From an uncultured Fibrobacter sp. (lineage in GTDB: Bacteria; Fibrobacterota; Fibrobacteria; Fibrobacterales; Fibrobacteraceae): a stretch of 52,494 nt of DNA. Every line of letters begins with the position of its first letter. Position 1 is the stretch's first letter. The translations under genes and the position numbers were made by a program. Shown here one piece after another: positions 18,936 through 27,635 of the stretch. The stretch lies in contig CAMJQW010000013.1 of assembly GCA_946408125.1 (NCBI GenBank), forward strand, positions 1-52,494. The letters run 5' to 3'. The notes under the pieces were generated by a model, which searched no databases, was not told where the DNA came from, and saw only the letters and a program-made list of their open reading frames with translations.

Positions 18936-20669
18936 CTACTCGATTGCCTTTATGCAAAGCTGAAGCGATTTGCGTCCGTTGTAGTAATTCCAGGTCGGCT
19001 CGAAGACGATCGTCACGTTGTGGTGCAGATTTATCTTGGACTTGCTCTTGCGCAGCCCGAACGCGATCGCCGGGAACACACGGCTCCCCGCCTGGGAAAT
19101 TTCCATCTGGAGGTGTCCGCCACGAAGTTCGCGGAGGCGGTGCACCTTCACGTTCTCGGCACGGAATGTCGGGTAAGGGAAATTACCGCCGAAGGGCTCC
19201 ATCAGGTCGAAGTAGTCGAGTACGGTATGCTCGCGGGACTGTCCGGGGAAGCGCACCATCGCAGGATCCATGCCCTTGAGGCCGTCGACGACAAGTTCCC
19301 GGAGCGCAACGTGGATGTCAAATGAATGCGCCTCGTCGACGGCAACCGTCTCTCCGTTGTATCCCTGCTCCTTCGCCGTATCTTCCAGGCGGGAGCGAAG
19401 TTCATCCACCTTGTCTGCGCTGAGCGAGAATCCCGCGGCATTCGCGTGCCCGCCCCAGCGGTCAAATAAATCCCTGTTTTCGAAAAGCGCCTTGTGCCAG
19501 TTGAATCCGGGCACGGCGCGAGCGCTCGCGTGGGCCATCCCGTCGGTCACCGAAAGTACGGCGGCGGGGCGCCCGTATTCCTGCGCGAGTTTCGCAGATA
19601 CAATCCCGATGACACCCACATGCCAGTTGTCGCCCGCCACCACGAGGACTGTCGGAATCTTGTCGCCATATACCTTGTGCACCTGTTCCACGGCCATCTC
19701 GGTAATCTCGGCTTCTTTCTGCTTGCGGCGGGCGTTCCAGTCCTTGAGTTCGGCGAGCAGCGCGGGAGCATCCTTGCGGTCGTCGCAGAGCAGGAGCTTG
19801 AGCGCGGGATCCGGGCGTTCCATGCGGCCCGGGGCGTTCAGGAGCGGCGCCATCTTGTACATCACGTCGATACCGCCCACGGCGCTTCCCGGCTTCATCA
19901 GGTTCATATACATCGCCTGGAGTCCGGGCCACTCGCTATTCTGGAGCTGACGCAAGCCCGACTTGGTGAAGTAGCGGTTCTCGGGAGTCATCTGCACGAG
20001 GTCGGCAAGCGTCCCGAGGGCGACCAGGTCCAAATATTTTTCAGGTTCGGGCAATCCAAGCTTCGCGTAAAGCGCACACATGAACTTGTACGAAACGCCG
20101 ACACCGCAGAGTTCCGGATTGGCATACAGGTCGCCTTCCTGGTGCGGATCCAGCAGGACATCGCAAACCGGAAGCCCGTCGCCGCTGGGCTGGTGATGGT
20201 CCATGACCATCACGGCCATGCCAAGTTCCTTCGCGTGCGCAATTTCTTCATTGGCGGTAATGCCCGTATCTACCGTAATCACGTAGCGCGCGCCGGCCTC
20301 GTACATTTCGTCGACCGCGGACATCGAAAGCCCGTATCCGTCGCCGAAGCGGTTCGGAAGTCTCCACTCCGACTCGATGCCGACTTCCTTGAGGCCGCGC
20401 GTCAGAAGCGTCACCGAAGTAACGCCATCCAAATCGTAGTCCCCGAAAATGAACACCTTCACATGGCGTTCGCGGACATCCAGAATCCATTCGAGAGCGC
20501 GGTCCATTCCCATCATGCCCATCGGATCCAGTACGTCGTCCTTCGCTCCACACAGGATGCGACTCGCGTCGGATACGTTCTTCACCCCGCGCGACACGAG
20601 GAATCTCGCCACGAGATGCGGGATTTTCAATTCCTGCGAAAGCGTAGAAGCGACCAGATCTTCCATCAC
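18936..20669 (-). CDS. recJ: Single-stranded-DNA-specific exonuclease RecJ
   Basis: A 577-residue DHH-family 5'-3' exonuclease for single-stranded DNA, used in recombination and mismatch repair; its length equals that of E. coli RecJ. The metal-binding motifs are intact: FGDYDLDG (about 76-82), VDTGITA (about 133) and DHH (about 157-159). The DHHA1 motif GGHANAAGFS occurs near residue 405, and a C-terminal OB-like domain follows. The start is either GTG at 20669 (best Shine-Dalgarno spacing) or ATG at 20666; both overlap the holB-like stop, so translation is coupled. It lies in the middle of an overlapping chain with cell-division genes. Confidence 0.95.
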   Translation of the reverse strand: MMEDLVASTLSQELKIPHLVARFLVSRGVKNVSDASRILCGAKDDVLDPMGMMGMDRALEWILDVRERHVKVFIFGDYDLDGVTSVTLLTRGLKEVGIESEWRLPNRFGDGYGLSMSAVDEMYEAGARYVITVDTGITANEEIAHAKELGMAVMVMDHHQPSGDGLPVCDVLLDPHQEGDLYANPELCGVGVSYKFMCALYAKLGLPEPEKYLDLVALGTLADLVQMTPENRYFTKSGLRQLQNSEWPGLQAMYMNLMKPGSAVGGIDVMYKMAPLLNAPGRMERPDPALKLLLCDDRKDAPALLAELKDWNARRKQKEAEITEMAVEQVHKVYGDKIPTVLVVAGDNWHVGVIGIVSAKLAQEYGRPAAVLSVTDGMAHASARAVPGFNWHKALFENRDLFDRWGGHANAAGFSLSADKVDELRSRLEDTAKEQGYNGETVAVDEAHSFDIHVALRELVVDGLKGMDPAMVRFPGQSREHTVLDYFDLMEPFGGNFPYPTFRAENVKVHRLRELRGGHLQMEISQAGSRVFPAIAFGLRKSKSKINLHHNVTIVFEPTWNYYNGRKSLQLCIKAIE

Positions 20670-21790
20670 TTGTATCCTTCGAAGAGCTTGATCGCGAGCG
20701 ATTGCAGCAACATGGGAGGAGCCGTACGGCGGCTAGACACCCGGTTCATGGTTTCCTGGACCACAGAAACAGCGCGTTCCAGCGCATTGACGTCAATCTG
20801 CGGGAATGCTTCGATATTCACCTGCGCCGTAGTCGCGGGAATGCGCAACTTGGCTCCGGACTTCGCACGCAACAGATCGGACAGGAGGAACGAAAGAACT
20901 TCCAGGAACCGGCACGCCTCCGTGACTTCGTCCACCTCGGCATCGGCGAGCATCCTGAAGAGTTCGGTATAATGTGCGAGAATCGATTCCTTCACGAACG
21001 ACGCCGCAAGATCGCACCATTTTTTTCCCGTGCCCACATAATACAGGGCCTTACCCGGAGACCCGACAGAAAGCCCGACCACATCGTCTGTCACATCATC
21101 CGCATCGACATCCTCACCCAGCAGGCGAAGCGTTTCGCTGCGGACTTCATCATCGGACAGCGGCAACAGGTGCAAAGCAAGGCAGCGGCTACGAATGGTC
21201 GGGAGCATCTTCTCGCGGGAAGACGTCGTCAAAATGAAATAGGTATCCGGAGGAACTTCCTCGAGCGTCTTGAGGAAAGCGTTCGCCGCGGAATCGTTCA
21301 TACGGTCCGCCTCGGCGACGATAACCACGCGGACGCGGTCTCCCTTAAGCGCAAAGGCATTCGTCATGGAACGGATAAGCCCTACCGAAATCTCGGCGCC
21401 GGCCCCGAACACATCCACGCGGTACGGATTCTTGAAAATTTCCTCGATGTAGGCCTGCTTAAAATCCTCGATCGTCTTGGCGTTGCTTCCCGCCGAAACA
21501 GAAGCTGCGCTTCTCGTATGCGCCTCGGCGCTTTCCATGGGGATAAGCCAATTGTCCGTCACGCCGATGTCGGTTGCCATCTTGCAACCGAAACAATGAC
21601 CGCAAGGACGATGGCTCGCATCGCTGCACTGCAGGGCCTTGGCAATCTCGATGGCGAGGGCCTTCTTGCCTATGCCTGCAGGCCCGTCAATAAGGATCGA
21701 CTGCGGGAATCGGTTCTCGCGGAGCGCCGCCATCAGGCGGATGCGCTGGCGTTCCTGTGACGCCGGGCCATTCAGTCGATATTCAATCAT
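20666..21790 (-). CDS. holB: DNA polymerase III delta' subunit-like AAA protein
   Basis: A 374-residue clamp-loader-type AAA protein. Walker A is GPAGIGKK (about 36-43), and a zinc-binding set is formed by Cys55, Cys63, Cys66 and Cys69 (CGHCFGC). The block NDSAANAFLKTLEEVP, then ILTTSS and TIRSRC, match the sensor 1 and SRC motifs of DnaX/HolB. It should act in the replisome as delta' in the clamp loader. DnaX itself would normally carry a longer C-terminus, so delta' is the better reading. I chose the ATG at 21790, which overlaps the previous stop as ATGA; a GTG at 21805 is possible. Confidence 0.85.
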   Translation of the reverse strand: MIEYRLNGPASQERQRIRLMAALRENRFPQSILIDGPAGIGKKALAIEIAKALQCSDASHRPCGHCFGCKMATDIGVTDNWLIPMESAEAHTRSAASVSAGSNAKTIEDFKQAYIEEIFKNPYRVDVFGAGAEISVGLIRSMTNAFALKGDRVRVVIVAEADRMNDSAANAFLKTLEEVPPDTYFILTTSSREKMLPTIRSRCLALHLLPLSDDEVRSETLRLLGEDVDADDVTDDVVGLSVGSPGKALYYVGTGKKWCDLAASFVKESILAHYTELFRMLADAEVDEVTEACRFLEVLSFLLSDLLRAKSGAKLRIPATTAQVNIEAFPQIDVNALERAVSVVQETMNRVSSRRTAPPMLLQSLAIKLFEGYK

Positions 21791-23028
21791 TTTTGCTTCA
21801 ACCACTGGAGAGGATCCACCGTCTGGGTCCCCTCGCTAACTTGGAAATACAATTTAATTCCATTTAGGCTCGCGATATCTCCGACTTCGCCAATTTCTTC
21901 GCAATTACGCACCTCTTTTCCTTCTTGCACGCGGATGGAACGCATGTGCCCGTACACGGAATAGGTTCCGCCTTCGTGCTCGATGATGACGGAGGGGCCG
22001 CGGCCGTCGATTTCGGCGACCATCGCGACAGTACCGGCCGCGGCGGCACGCACCGCACCGCCACGCTTGCCGCGAATTTCGATGCCGAGGTTACGCGTGG
22101 CGATATGCAATACAGGATGTTCCTGCAGGCCGTACTGGCTGATGATTTCTCCTTCCAGCGGCATGCACTTCGGGCCCTTGACCGTCGAGGCGACTGTCGC
22201 CTTCGGCTTCGTGACTTCTTTCTTCGCCTTCTTTCCCTTGGCCTTCTTGCGTTCGGCCTCCGCTTTCTTCGCGGCCTCGATTTCTTTCTTTCGCTTTTCC
22301 TCGAGTTTCTTGATCAGCGCAAGCATCGTCTTCTGGTTACGCTCGAATTCTTCCAATGCGCGCCTCTGCATCGCCTTGTCGTGCTTGAGGCTCAAAAGCA
22401 TTTTTTCCTGCCCGCTCATCTGGCTTACGAGGCCCTTCTCCTCGGCAGCCTTCCGGCTGCGCAGCTGGGCGAGATCGACAAGGTGGGCAGCCTGCTGCTG
22501 CCTCATCTCGTCACGTTCCCGCACCATGCGCGTGAGCGTCTCGACTTCTTCCTTGTCCTGATTCAATATGCGGTGCACCCAATAGGCCTCGCGTTCCGGA
22601 TTCCCCTTCCGGCTCAGCAGGCCATAGAGTGCTTCTGCTTCGGCCCCACGGCCATTCACATACAGACTGCGAATGCGGCGCTTCATGGCTTCCTTGCGCA
22701 CAAAAATCTTTGTGTCCAAGGAATCGATGTCATGGGCAAGCTGGTCGAGGGCTCGCTGGACCAGGACCTCGTTCTTCGAAAGTTCCGTGATATAGGTGCG
22801 GGTCTGATTCAGGTTCTGGTCCAGAAGCGAAATCGTGTTGAGCACGCCCTTTTCCTCGTTCTCGAGCTGGGCGATTTCCTTGCGCTTTTTCGCAAGATCC
22901 GATTCCAGTTTTTTCAAGGCCGTTTTCTGCTCCTTGATCTGTGCATCGGTCTTCTTGGGAGCCGCTTGCGAAAGGCCTACAAACAGGCACAGCAGGACAG
23001 CGACCAAACGGGCATAAAACGACAACAT
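21787..23028 (-). CDS. EnvC-like murein hydrolase activator with degenerate LytM domain
   Basis: A 413-residue periplasmic protein. A signal peptide ends around LSQAA; residues about 25-280 are two long coiled-coil segments rich in Lys, Glu and Gln. A Lys/Ala linker is followed by a C-terminal M23/LytM domain (about 300-413). The zinc ligands of active M23 peptidases are lost: the HxGxD position reads NLGIEI and the HxH position reads KLYFQV, while GHM remains. This is the condition of EnvC, which does not cut murein but activates amidases under control of FtsEX. The neighbour ftsX, joined by a one-base TAATG overlap, supports that role. An amidase gene is not in the window. Confidence 0.85.
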   Translation of the reverse strand: MLSFYARLVAVLLCLFVGLSQAAPKKTDAQIKEQKTALKKLESDLAKKRKEIAQLENEEKGVLNTISLLDQNLNQTRTYITELSKNEVLVQRALDQLAHDIDSLDTKIFVRKEAMKRRIRSLYVNGRGAEAEALYGLLSRKGNPEREAYWVHRILNQDKEEVETLTRMVRERDEMRQQQAAHLVDLAQLRSRKAAEEKGLVSQMSGQEKMLLSLKHDKAMQRRALEEFERNQKTMLALIKKLEEKRKKEIEAAKKAEAERKKAKGKKAKKEVTKPKATVASTVKGPKCMPLEGEIISQYGLQEHPVLHIATRNLGIEIRGKRGGAVRAAAAGTVAMVAEIDGRGPSVIIEHEGGTYSVYGHMRSIRVQEGKEVRNCEEIGEVGDIASLNGIKLYFQVSEGTQTVDPLQWLKQK

Positions 23029-23918
23029 TATCTAACCTGTTCGTTCCGTGCCGCAAGCAAGAAACTGCGGACTGTCCGAAAACTGAAGTATGCCGAAAGG
23101 ATGCTCACCATCAGGACAACCAGCACCAGCAGGAAACCGGAGCCCGCCAAGTAAGATTGAAGCATCGGCAGGGCCTCTTCCACAGAATCCATGAGCACCA
23201 CGAGCAACAGCGCCGCAAGACCGCTACCGACCAATCCCTGCATAAATCCTTCAAGCACGAACGGGAACTCGATGAACCCGTAACTGCCACCCGCGTATTT
23301 CATGTTCTCTACGAGGAGTTTGCGGTTCAACAGCGAGAGCCTCACGGAATTGCAAATAATCAGGGAAAGCGTGACCAGCAGGAGGACACTCAGGCAGACC
23401 GGCCAGAAGACCAGCCTGAATTTCCAGGCAGAAATTTTCTCGACCCATTCCACCGGAGCCTGGACCTCGTCGAACATGCCGCTGCGCATAACCGTATTGC
23501 GTACATCGATGAGATCGACCGGGTTTGCGCTTTCATCGTCCAGCTTGATGCGGAAGAACGGAGGAATCGGGTTGCCTTCGACCAGTTCGAGCATTTCTCC
23601 GCCAAAGTGCCTACGGAAATCGGCCATGGCGGAATCGGCGCTCACGAATTCGACCGACCCCACATGCTTGGTGCGCTCGAGTTCACGTTTCACGACCTGG
23701 ACCGAATCGGCGGGAATTTCCCCGGGAAGGAACGCCTCCACGGAATACAGGGACTTTTCCGTCTGCAAAAGCCGGACGACGCCCCAGAAAGCCACCAGCG
23801 AAGACGCCAGCAAGAGCGAACAAAGGAATATCGTGATGAGCGACGGCAAAATAACCGTCCGCTGCTGTTTCCAACCGCGGAAAGATTCCGCTATTAAGTA
23901 GCCAAGCTGTCCGAACAC
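23028..23918 (-). CDS. ftsX: Cell division protein FtsX
   Basis: A polytopic inner-membrane protein of about 296 residues with the FtsX layout: one N-terminal helix (VILPSLITIFLCSLLLASSLVAFWG), a periplasmic domain of about 120 residues, then three helices near the C-terminus. The ending of the large loop (VEWVEKISAWKFRLVFWPVC) and the block KLLVENMKYAGGSYGFI are typical. In FtsEX it relays ATP hydrolysis by FtsE to EnvC in the periplasm to trigger septal amidases. No ftsE gene is adjacent. The start is uncertain: a GTG at 23918 leaves room for regulation, while a GTG at 23972 would overlap the divergent ybbR-like gene. Confidence 0.85.
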   Translation of the reverse strand: MFGQLGYLIAESFRGWKQQRTVILPSLITIFLCSLLLASSLVAFWGVVRLLQTEKSLYSVEAFLPGEIPADSVQVVKRELERTKHVGSVEFVSADSAMADFRRHFGGEMLELVEGNPIPPFFRIKLDDESANPVDLIDVRNTVMRSGMFDEVQAPVEWVEKISAWKFRLVFWPVCLSVLLLVTLSLIICNSVRLSLLNRKLLVENMKYAGGSYGFIEFPFVLEGFMQGLVGSGLAALLLVVLMDSVEEALPMLQSYLAGSGFLLVLVVLMVSILSAYFSFRTVRSFLLAARNEQVR

Positions 23919-23963
23919 GCCTGGAATATAATTATTTTTTAGGAGGTTCTTTACAGGGCACTT

Positions 23964-25001
23964 ATGAAACACCTCGGATTAAAGATTACGGCATTCATCT
24001 TCGCCATCGCGCTATGGCTGTATGTCATGTCGCTCAATACGTTCCAGATAACGGTGGATGTCCCGCTCCGCTTGGCGAAGCTTCCCGAGATGCTCGCCGT
24101 CGCATCAAAGCCTCCCCAGACCATTTCAGTCACTCTCGAAGGAGAAGCGTTCAACCTCATGCGAATGCGCACCCGCATGAACCAGGGAGATTCGAATGCC
24201 GCCTACGTAGTCATCGACCTCCAGGACGCAGAACTCGGTGCTTCGCGTAAGCATATTTACGCAAGGAACTTCATGGCGCCCAATTTTCCGACCATCAAGT
24301 TCATCGAACCCGACAATCAGCTCCTGTTCATCGACATCGAACTGGACACGCGCATCGAAAGGGAGATTCCCATCCACTCGAACGTGACCTTCAATACGGC
24401 ATCCGGATACCTGCTCTCCGACGAGCCGACCCTTTCGCCCAACTTCATCACCGTCTCCGGCGCACGCAACGCCATCACACGCATCTTTGAAATCCCGACG
24501 GATTCCGTCCACTACGACACCCTCAAGGGCTCCCGTTCGTTCTCTGTCCCGCTCAATTTCAGCCAATTCCCCGCATACGTGACCCCGAGCGATTCAAGCA
24601 TTACCGTCAGCGTGGACATCCAGAAAATCGAGAGCAAGGAATTCCACGGCATCCCCGTACAGCTGATCGGCCGTTTCGACAAGACCCTGGTCAGCCTCAA
24701 ACCCGACACCGTGTCCGTCAAGATTACCGGAGGAGCGTCGGTCCTCGACTCCATTACCAACGACAACCTCGAGCTGTTTATAGAGTATAACAGGTTTGCA
24801 ATCGAAGACGTCGACAGTCTCGCACCGACCGTCAAGCTCAAGCTTCCGCCGAGCATCAACCGCGACATGTCCATCAAGGCCATCGAGGTCATTCCGGACA
24901 AAGTCGCTCTCGTCCGCAAAGAAATCAAGCCCGTCGTTTTCGTCGAAAAGAGTAACGAGGACTACGGAGAAGAAGAGGACGAGGAGGACGACGAAGAATG
25001 A
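23964..25001 (+). CDS. YbbR-like domain protein
   Basis: A 345-residue protein anchored by one N-terminal helix with the YbbR signature (LGLKITAFIFAIALWLYV). Three or four YbbR-type beta repeats follow in the extracytoplasmic part (segments with VDVPLRLAKLPEM, REIPIHSNVTFNT and FHGIPVQLIGRF). A very acidic tail (EEEDEEDDEE) ends it. In Firmicutes, YbbR (CdaR) regulates the diadenylate cyclase CdaA; here no cdaA gene is adjacent, though it could lie elsewhere. AGGG lies 5 bases before the ATG, and TATAAT occurs at 23927-23932. The stop overlaps tsaD by ATGA, so the two are coupled. Confidence 0.8.
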   Translation: MKHLGLKITAFIFAIALWLYVMSLNTFQITVDVPLRLAKLPEMLAVASKPPQTISVTLEGEAFNLMRMRTRMNQGDSNAAYVVIDLQDAELGASRKHIYARNFMAPNFPTIKFIEPDNQLLFIDIELDTRIEREIPIHSNVTFNTASGYLLSDEPTLSPNFITVSGARNAITRIFEIPTDSVHYDTLKGSRSFSVPLNFSQFPAYVTPSDSSITVSVDIQKIESKEFHGIPVQLIGRFDKTLVSLKPDTVSVKITGGASVLDSITNDNLELFIEYNRFAIEDVDSLAPTVKLKLPPSINRDMSIKAIEVIPDKVALVRKEIKPVVFVEKSNEDYGEEEDEEDDEE

Positions 25002-26005
25002 TCTGGCTCGGCATAGAATCCAGCTGCGACGAGACGGCTTGCGCCGTACTGCAGGACGAGCCGCTCAAGGTACTTTCGAACCCGCTCTACAGTCAGATAG
25101 ACGAGCACGCCCTGTACGGGGGCGTCGTTCCTGAAATCGCGGCGCGTGCACACCTGCAAAAGATTGCCCCCATTGCGGAAGCGGCCGTCAAGGAAGCTGG
25201 CATAAGCCTCAAGGACATCGACGCCATAGCCTACACTACCGGTCCCGGCCTCATGGGCCCGCTCCTCGTCGGAGCAAGTTTCGCGAAGGGCCTCGCCCGT
25301 GACCTCTCCATCCCGGCATACGGCATGAACCACCTCGAAGGGCACCTCGCCGCCGCGTGGCTTTCCAATCCCGACATCGAGCCGCCCTTCCTCACGCTTA
25401 CCGTCTCCGGCGGACATACCGAACTCGTGATGGAAGAACCCGGATTCAAATACACGAGCATCGGCCGCACACGCGACGATGCCGCCGGCGAAGCATTTGA
25501 CAAGTGCGGAAAACTGCTCGGACTCAAGTACCCGGCAGGTGCGACCATCAGCAGGCTCGGGCAGAACGGGAACCGCAAGTTCGTAGAATTCCCGCGGGCG
25601 CTGCATTCCCGCGACAACTGCGAATTCTCGTTCAGCGGGCTAAAGACCGCCGTATTGCGCTACACCGAGACGCACGATCCCGAATTCATCCAGAAAAACC
25701 TCGGCGACATCTGCGCTTCGCTCGAAGACGCCATCGTGGACAGCCTGGTTTCAAAGACCATCACCGCCCTCAAGAAGACCCGCATGAAGACGCTTGTCGT
25801 CGGAGGCGGGGTCAGCGCGAACGCCTGGCTGCGCACTCGCCTGCAGGATTACTGCGGCAGGCACGGCATCCGCTTCTGCATCCCGGACAGGAGCCTCAGC
25901 ACGGACAACGGCGCGATGATTGCGGCAGCCGCCATCCGCAGGGCAAAACAGGGCTTGCTTACCTCCATAGACGTCGTAAAACCCTGGATGCCATTGGCGG
26001 TTTGA
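24998..26005 (+). CDS. tsaD: tRNA N6-adenosine threonylcarbamoyltransferase TsaD
   Basis: A 335-residue ASKHA-fold protein of the Kae1/TsaD family, which transfers the threonylcarbamoyl group from TC-AMP to A37 of tRNAs that read ANN codons. The N-terminal phosphate loop GIESSCDET, the block GGVVPEIAARAHL, the metal ligands in NHLEGH (about 111-116), and VSGGHTEL are all intact. The length is standard (about 340). It overlaps the ybbR-like gene by 4 bases. Partners TsaB, TsaE and TsaC are not in the window. TrmO, which methylates the t6A product, is encoded 22 kb away. Confidence 0.95.
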   Translation: MIWLGIESSCDETACAVLQDEPLKVLSNPLYSQIDEHALYGGVVPEIAARAHLQKIAPIAEAAVKEAGISLKDIDAIAYTTGPGLMGPLLVGASFAKGLARDLSIPAYGMNHLEGHLAAAWLSNPDIEPPFLTLTVSGGHTELVMEEPGFKYTSIGRTRDDAAGEAFDKCGKLLGLKYPAGATISRLGQNGNRKFVEFPRALHSRDNCEFSFSGLKTAVLRYTETHDPEFIQKNLGDICASLEDAIVDSLVSKTITALKKTRMKTLVVGGGVSANAWLRTRLQDYCGRHGIRFCIPDRSLSTDNGAMIAAAAIRRAKQGLLTSIDVVKPWMPLAV

Positions 26006-26022
26006 CGCATATTCGGGCTTTT

Positions 26023-26054
26023 TTGCTCACAACATTTTGCACGGACTACTTTTT
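26023..26054 (+). promoter_or_regulatory. Putative promoter, TTG-N21-TACTTTTT
   Basis: TTG at 26023-26025 is 21 bases from TACTTTTT at 26047-26054, matching the layout seen before other genes of this window. It would drive the secreted-protein gene starting at 26082, with a leader of about 20 bases. Confidence 0.35.
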
Positions 26055-26081
26055 TTGGCTCCCAAGATTTATATTGATAGT

Positions 26082-26540
26082 ATGATGTTCCTGAAGGCAA
26101 AGATTCCTTCCCTCGTTTGCGGTGCAATAGCGACCTTTGCACTCGTTTCCGGCGTATGGGCGGAAGAGCCTCCGGCGGACCTTTCCAAGCCCGTCAGCGA
26201 CGTACAGATATTCCGACCCGAAAAGCGCGAAACGAAAGTCGAACTTGTAGATTCCAGCAAGAGCAATTCCATCATGCTCAACGTGGACATTTTCGGAAGC
26301 CTCGATGTGCAATCCTACTACATCCTCTGGGACAACGTCGATCTTTCCGAAGACATGAAGAAGCTGATGACCACGCGCGATTTCGCACGCGATGAGTTCT
26401 TCATGCAGAACATCGACCGTGAGCAGTTCGAACAGGAACGCATCCTCCAGCTCTTCGAAGACAAGAAACACGAATTCTTCATGATATTCCCCGAGGAAGC
26501 GCTCAAGGAACTGCAAGAAAAGAAGGAAGAAGAGGAATAA
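26082..26540 (+). CDS. Secreted protein of unknown function
   Basis: A 152-residue protein with a clear signal peptide (FLKAKIPSLVCGAIATFALVSGVWA, cleavage before EEPPAD). The mature part is hydrophilic and acidic. It has a beta-rich portion (ETKVELVDSSKSNSIMLNVD, then VQSYYILWDNV) and a long charged C-terminal helix ending in KKEEEEE-like sequence. No family is recognised. Two adjacent ATG codons (26082, 26085) are possible starts; an upstream in-frame start at 26037 would abolish the signal peptide. It sits between tsaD (77 bases) and birA (9 bases), so it may be transcribed with birA. Confidence 0.65.
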   Translation: MMFLKAKIPSLVCGAIATFALVSGVWAEEPPADLSKPVSDVQIFRPEKRETKVELVDSSKSNSIMLNVDIFGSLDVQSYYILWDNVDLSEDMKKLMTTRDFARDEFFMQNIDREQFEQERILQLFEDKKHEFFMIFPEEALKELQEKKEEEE

Positions 26541-26549
26541 GTTCAAGGG

Positions 26550-27407
26550 ATGTTTACTCCGGAACTTCCATTCACAGATTGGCGACTCGCGGGATTCAAC
26601 GGAACTCCCGCTTTCCTTTTTGAAACGCTCGACAGTACGCACAGCCTGATGAAGACCCGCGCCGCCGCAGGCGAAATCGTCCCGGGAACCTTGATCGTCG
26701 CCGACACGCAAACCGCAGGACGCGGCCGACACGAACGCACCTGGGCCTCCCCCGCCGGCAAGAACCTCTACTTCAACATCCTGATTCCGCTAAACGGCAT
26801 CCCGCTATCGTCCGCACCGCAGATTACGCAGGTCGCGGCACTGACCTTCGCAGAAGTTTTCAAGAGCCTGCAGGACGACTCTAATGCACAGGGCCGCGGC
26901 AATCCCGACATCGGGAAGGTTTCTGTCAAGTGGCCGAACGACATCCTTTGCGGCAAGAGCAAGTTCTGCGGGATCCTCGCGGAAGTCGTTTATATAAAAA
27001 ACGCGTCCGCCATCAGCATGGGCGTGGGAATCAACGTGAACAGCGAGCCCTCGGATTACGCGGGACTCGGTCGAGCAGTCACGACCCTCAAGGACATCTG
27101 CGGGCAGAAAATCAACCGCGAAAAACTGCTCCAGGCCCTAATCGCGAGCCTGGAACGCGCCATCGGGCAGTTCCACGCTTTCGGGATCCGCCCTTGGGTC
27201 GAAGCCTGGCGCAAGATGGACCAGTTCATCGGCACGCGAGGCACCATCGTCGTGAACAATCGCTGCACCGACGAAAACCGAGACGGCGGTTCGGGCGTAC
27301 AAAAAAAATCAGGCCGCATCGTCGACATGAATGACGATGGCAGCCTGCTGTTCGAATGCGATGACGGAACGGTAGAAACGGTCTATTCCGCCGATTTGGA
27401 AATCTAG
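26550..27407 (+). CDS. birA: Biotin-[acetyl-CoA-carboxylase] ligase, single-domain
   Basis: A 285-residue biotin protein ligase, which makes biotinyl-AMP and attaches biotin to carboxylase carrier domains. The catalytic segment TAGRGRHERTW (GRGRxxRxW, about residues 55-65), SVKWPNDI and CGILAE are intact. A C-terminal SH3-like portion follows (GRIVDMNDDGSLLFECDDG). It lacks the N-terminal helix-turn-helix of E. coli BirA, so it is a class I ligase that should not act as repressor. A glycine-containing insertion (ENRDGGSGVQKK) in the last domain is slightly unusual. It ends one base before the convergent membrane-protein gene. Confidence 0.9.
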   Translation: MFTPELPFTDWRLAGFNGTPAFLFETLDSTHSLMKTRAAAGEIVPGTLIVADTQTAGRGRHERTWASPAGKNLYFNILIPLNGIPLSSAPQITQVAALTFAEVFKSLQDDSNAQGRGNPDIGKVSVKWPNDILCGKSKFCGILAEVVYIKNASAISMGVGINVNSEPSDYAGLGRAVTTLKDICGQKINREKLLQALIASLERAIGQFHAFGIRPWVEAWRKMDQFIGTRGTIVVNNRCTDENRDGGSGVQKKSGRIVDMNDDGSLLFECDDGTVETVYSADLEI

Positions 27408-27635
27408 CTACAGCTTGCGCTTAAAGTACATGCTGCCGATGAGCGACACGGCAAGCACGACGATCATTGCGGTAAGGCCCATCTCGGCCTGTGGCTTGTA
27501 TTCGCCCGCCATGCCCGTCTCGATGAGGATCACGAACGCAAGCGCAAGCACCGCGCCCACGGAACCCATCTGCTGGAACATCTTGACCTTGTCTTCGGTC
27601 GTGAACTTCCCGTTCGTCTTCTTAATAAAGGGCAT
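27408..27635 (-). CDS. Small two-helix membrane protein in the menaquinone operon
   Basis: A 75-residue protein with a charged N-terminus (MPFIKKTNGKFTTEDKVKMF) and two transmembrane helices (GAVLALAFVILIETG and GLTAMIVVLAVSLIGSMYF), ending KRKL. I recognise no family. The start at 27635 is supported by GGAGG 8 bases upstream; two upstream codons give slightly longer versions with poor spacing. It overlaps the ubiA stop by 14 bases, so it is translated from the same message as the quinone genes. That linkage suggests a role near the quinone pool or the prenyltransferase, but this is inference. Confidence 0.7.
   Translation of the reverse strand: MPFIKKTNGKFTTEDKVKMFQQMGSVGAVLALAFVILIETGMAGEYKPQAEMGLTAMIVVLAVSLIGSMYFKRKL

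Noticed and set aside
19494..20972. A 492-codon plus-strand frame opposite recJ and holB
   Set aside because: Antisense reading of two genes with intact catalytic motifs.
21787..23028. Active M23 endopeptidase
   Set aside because: The zinc-binding His and Asp positions are replaced, so activator function is more likely than hydrolase function.
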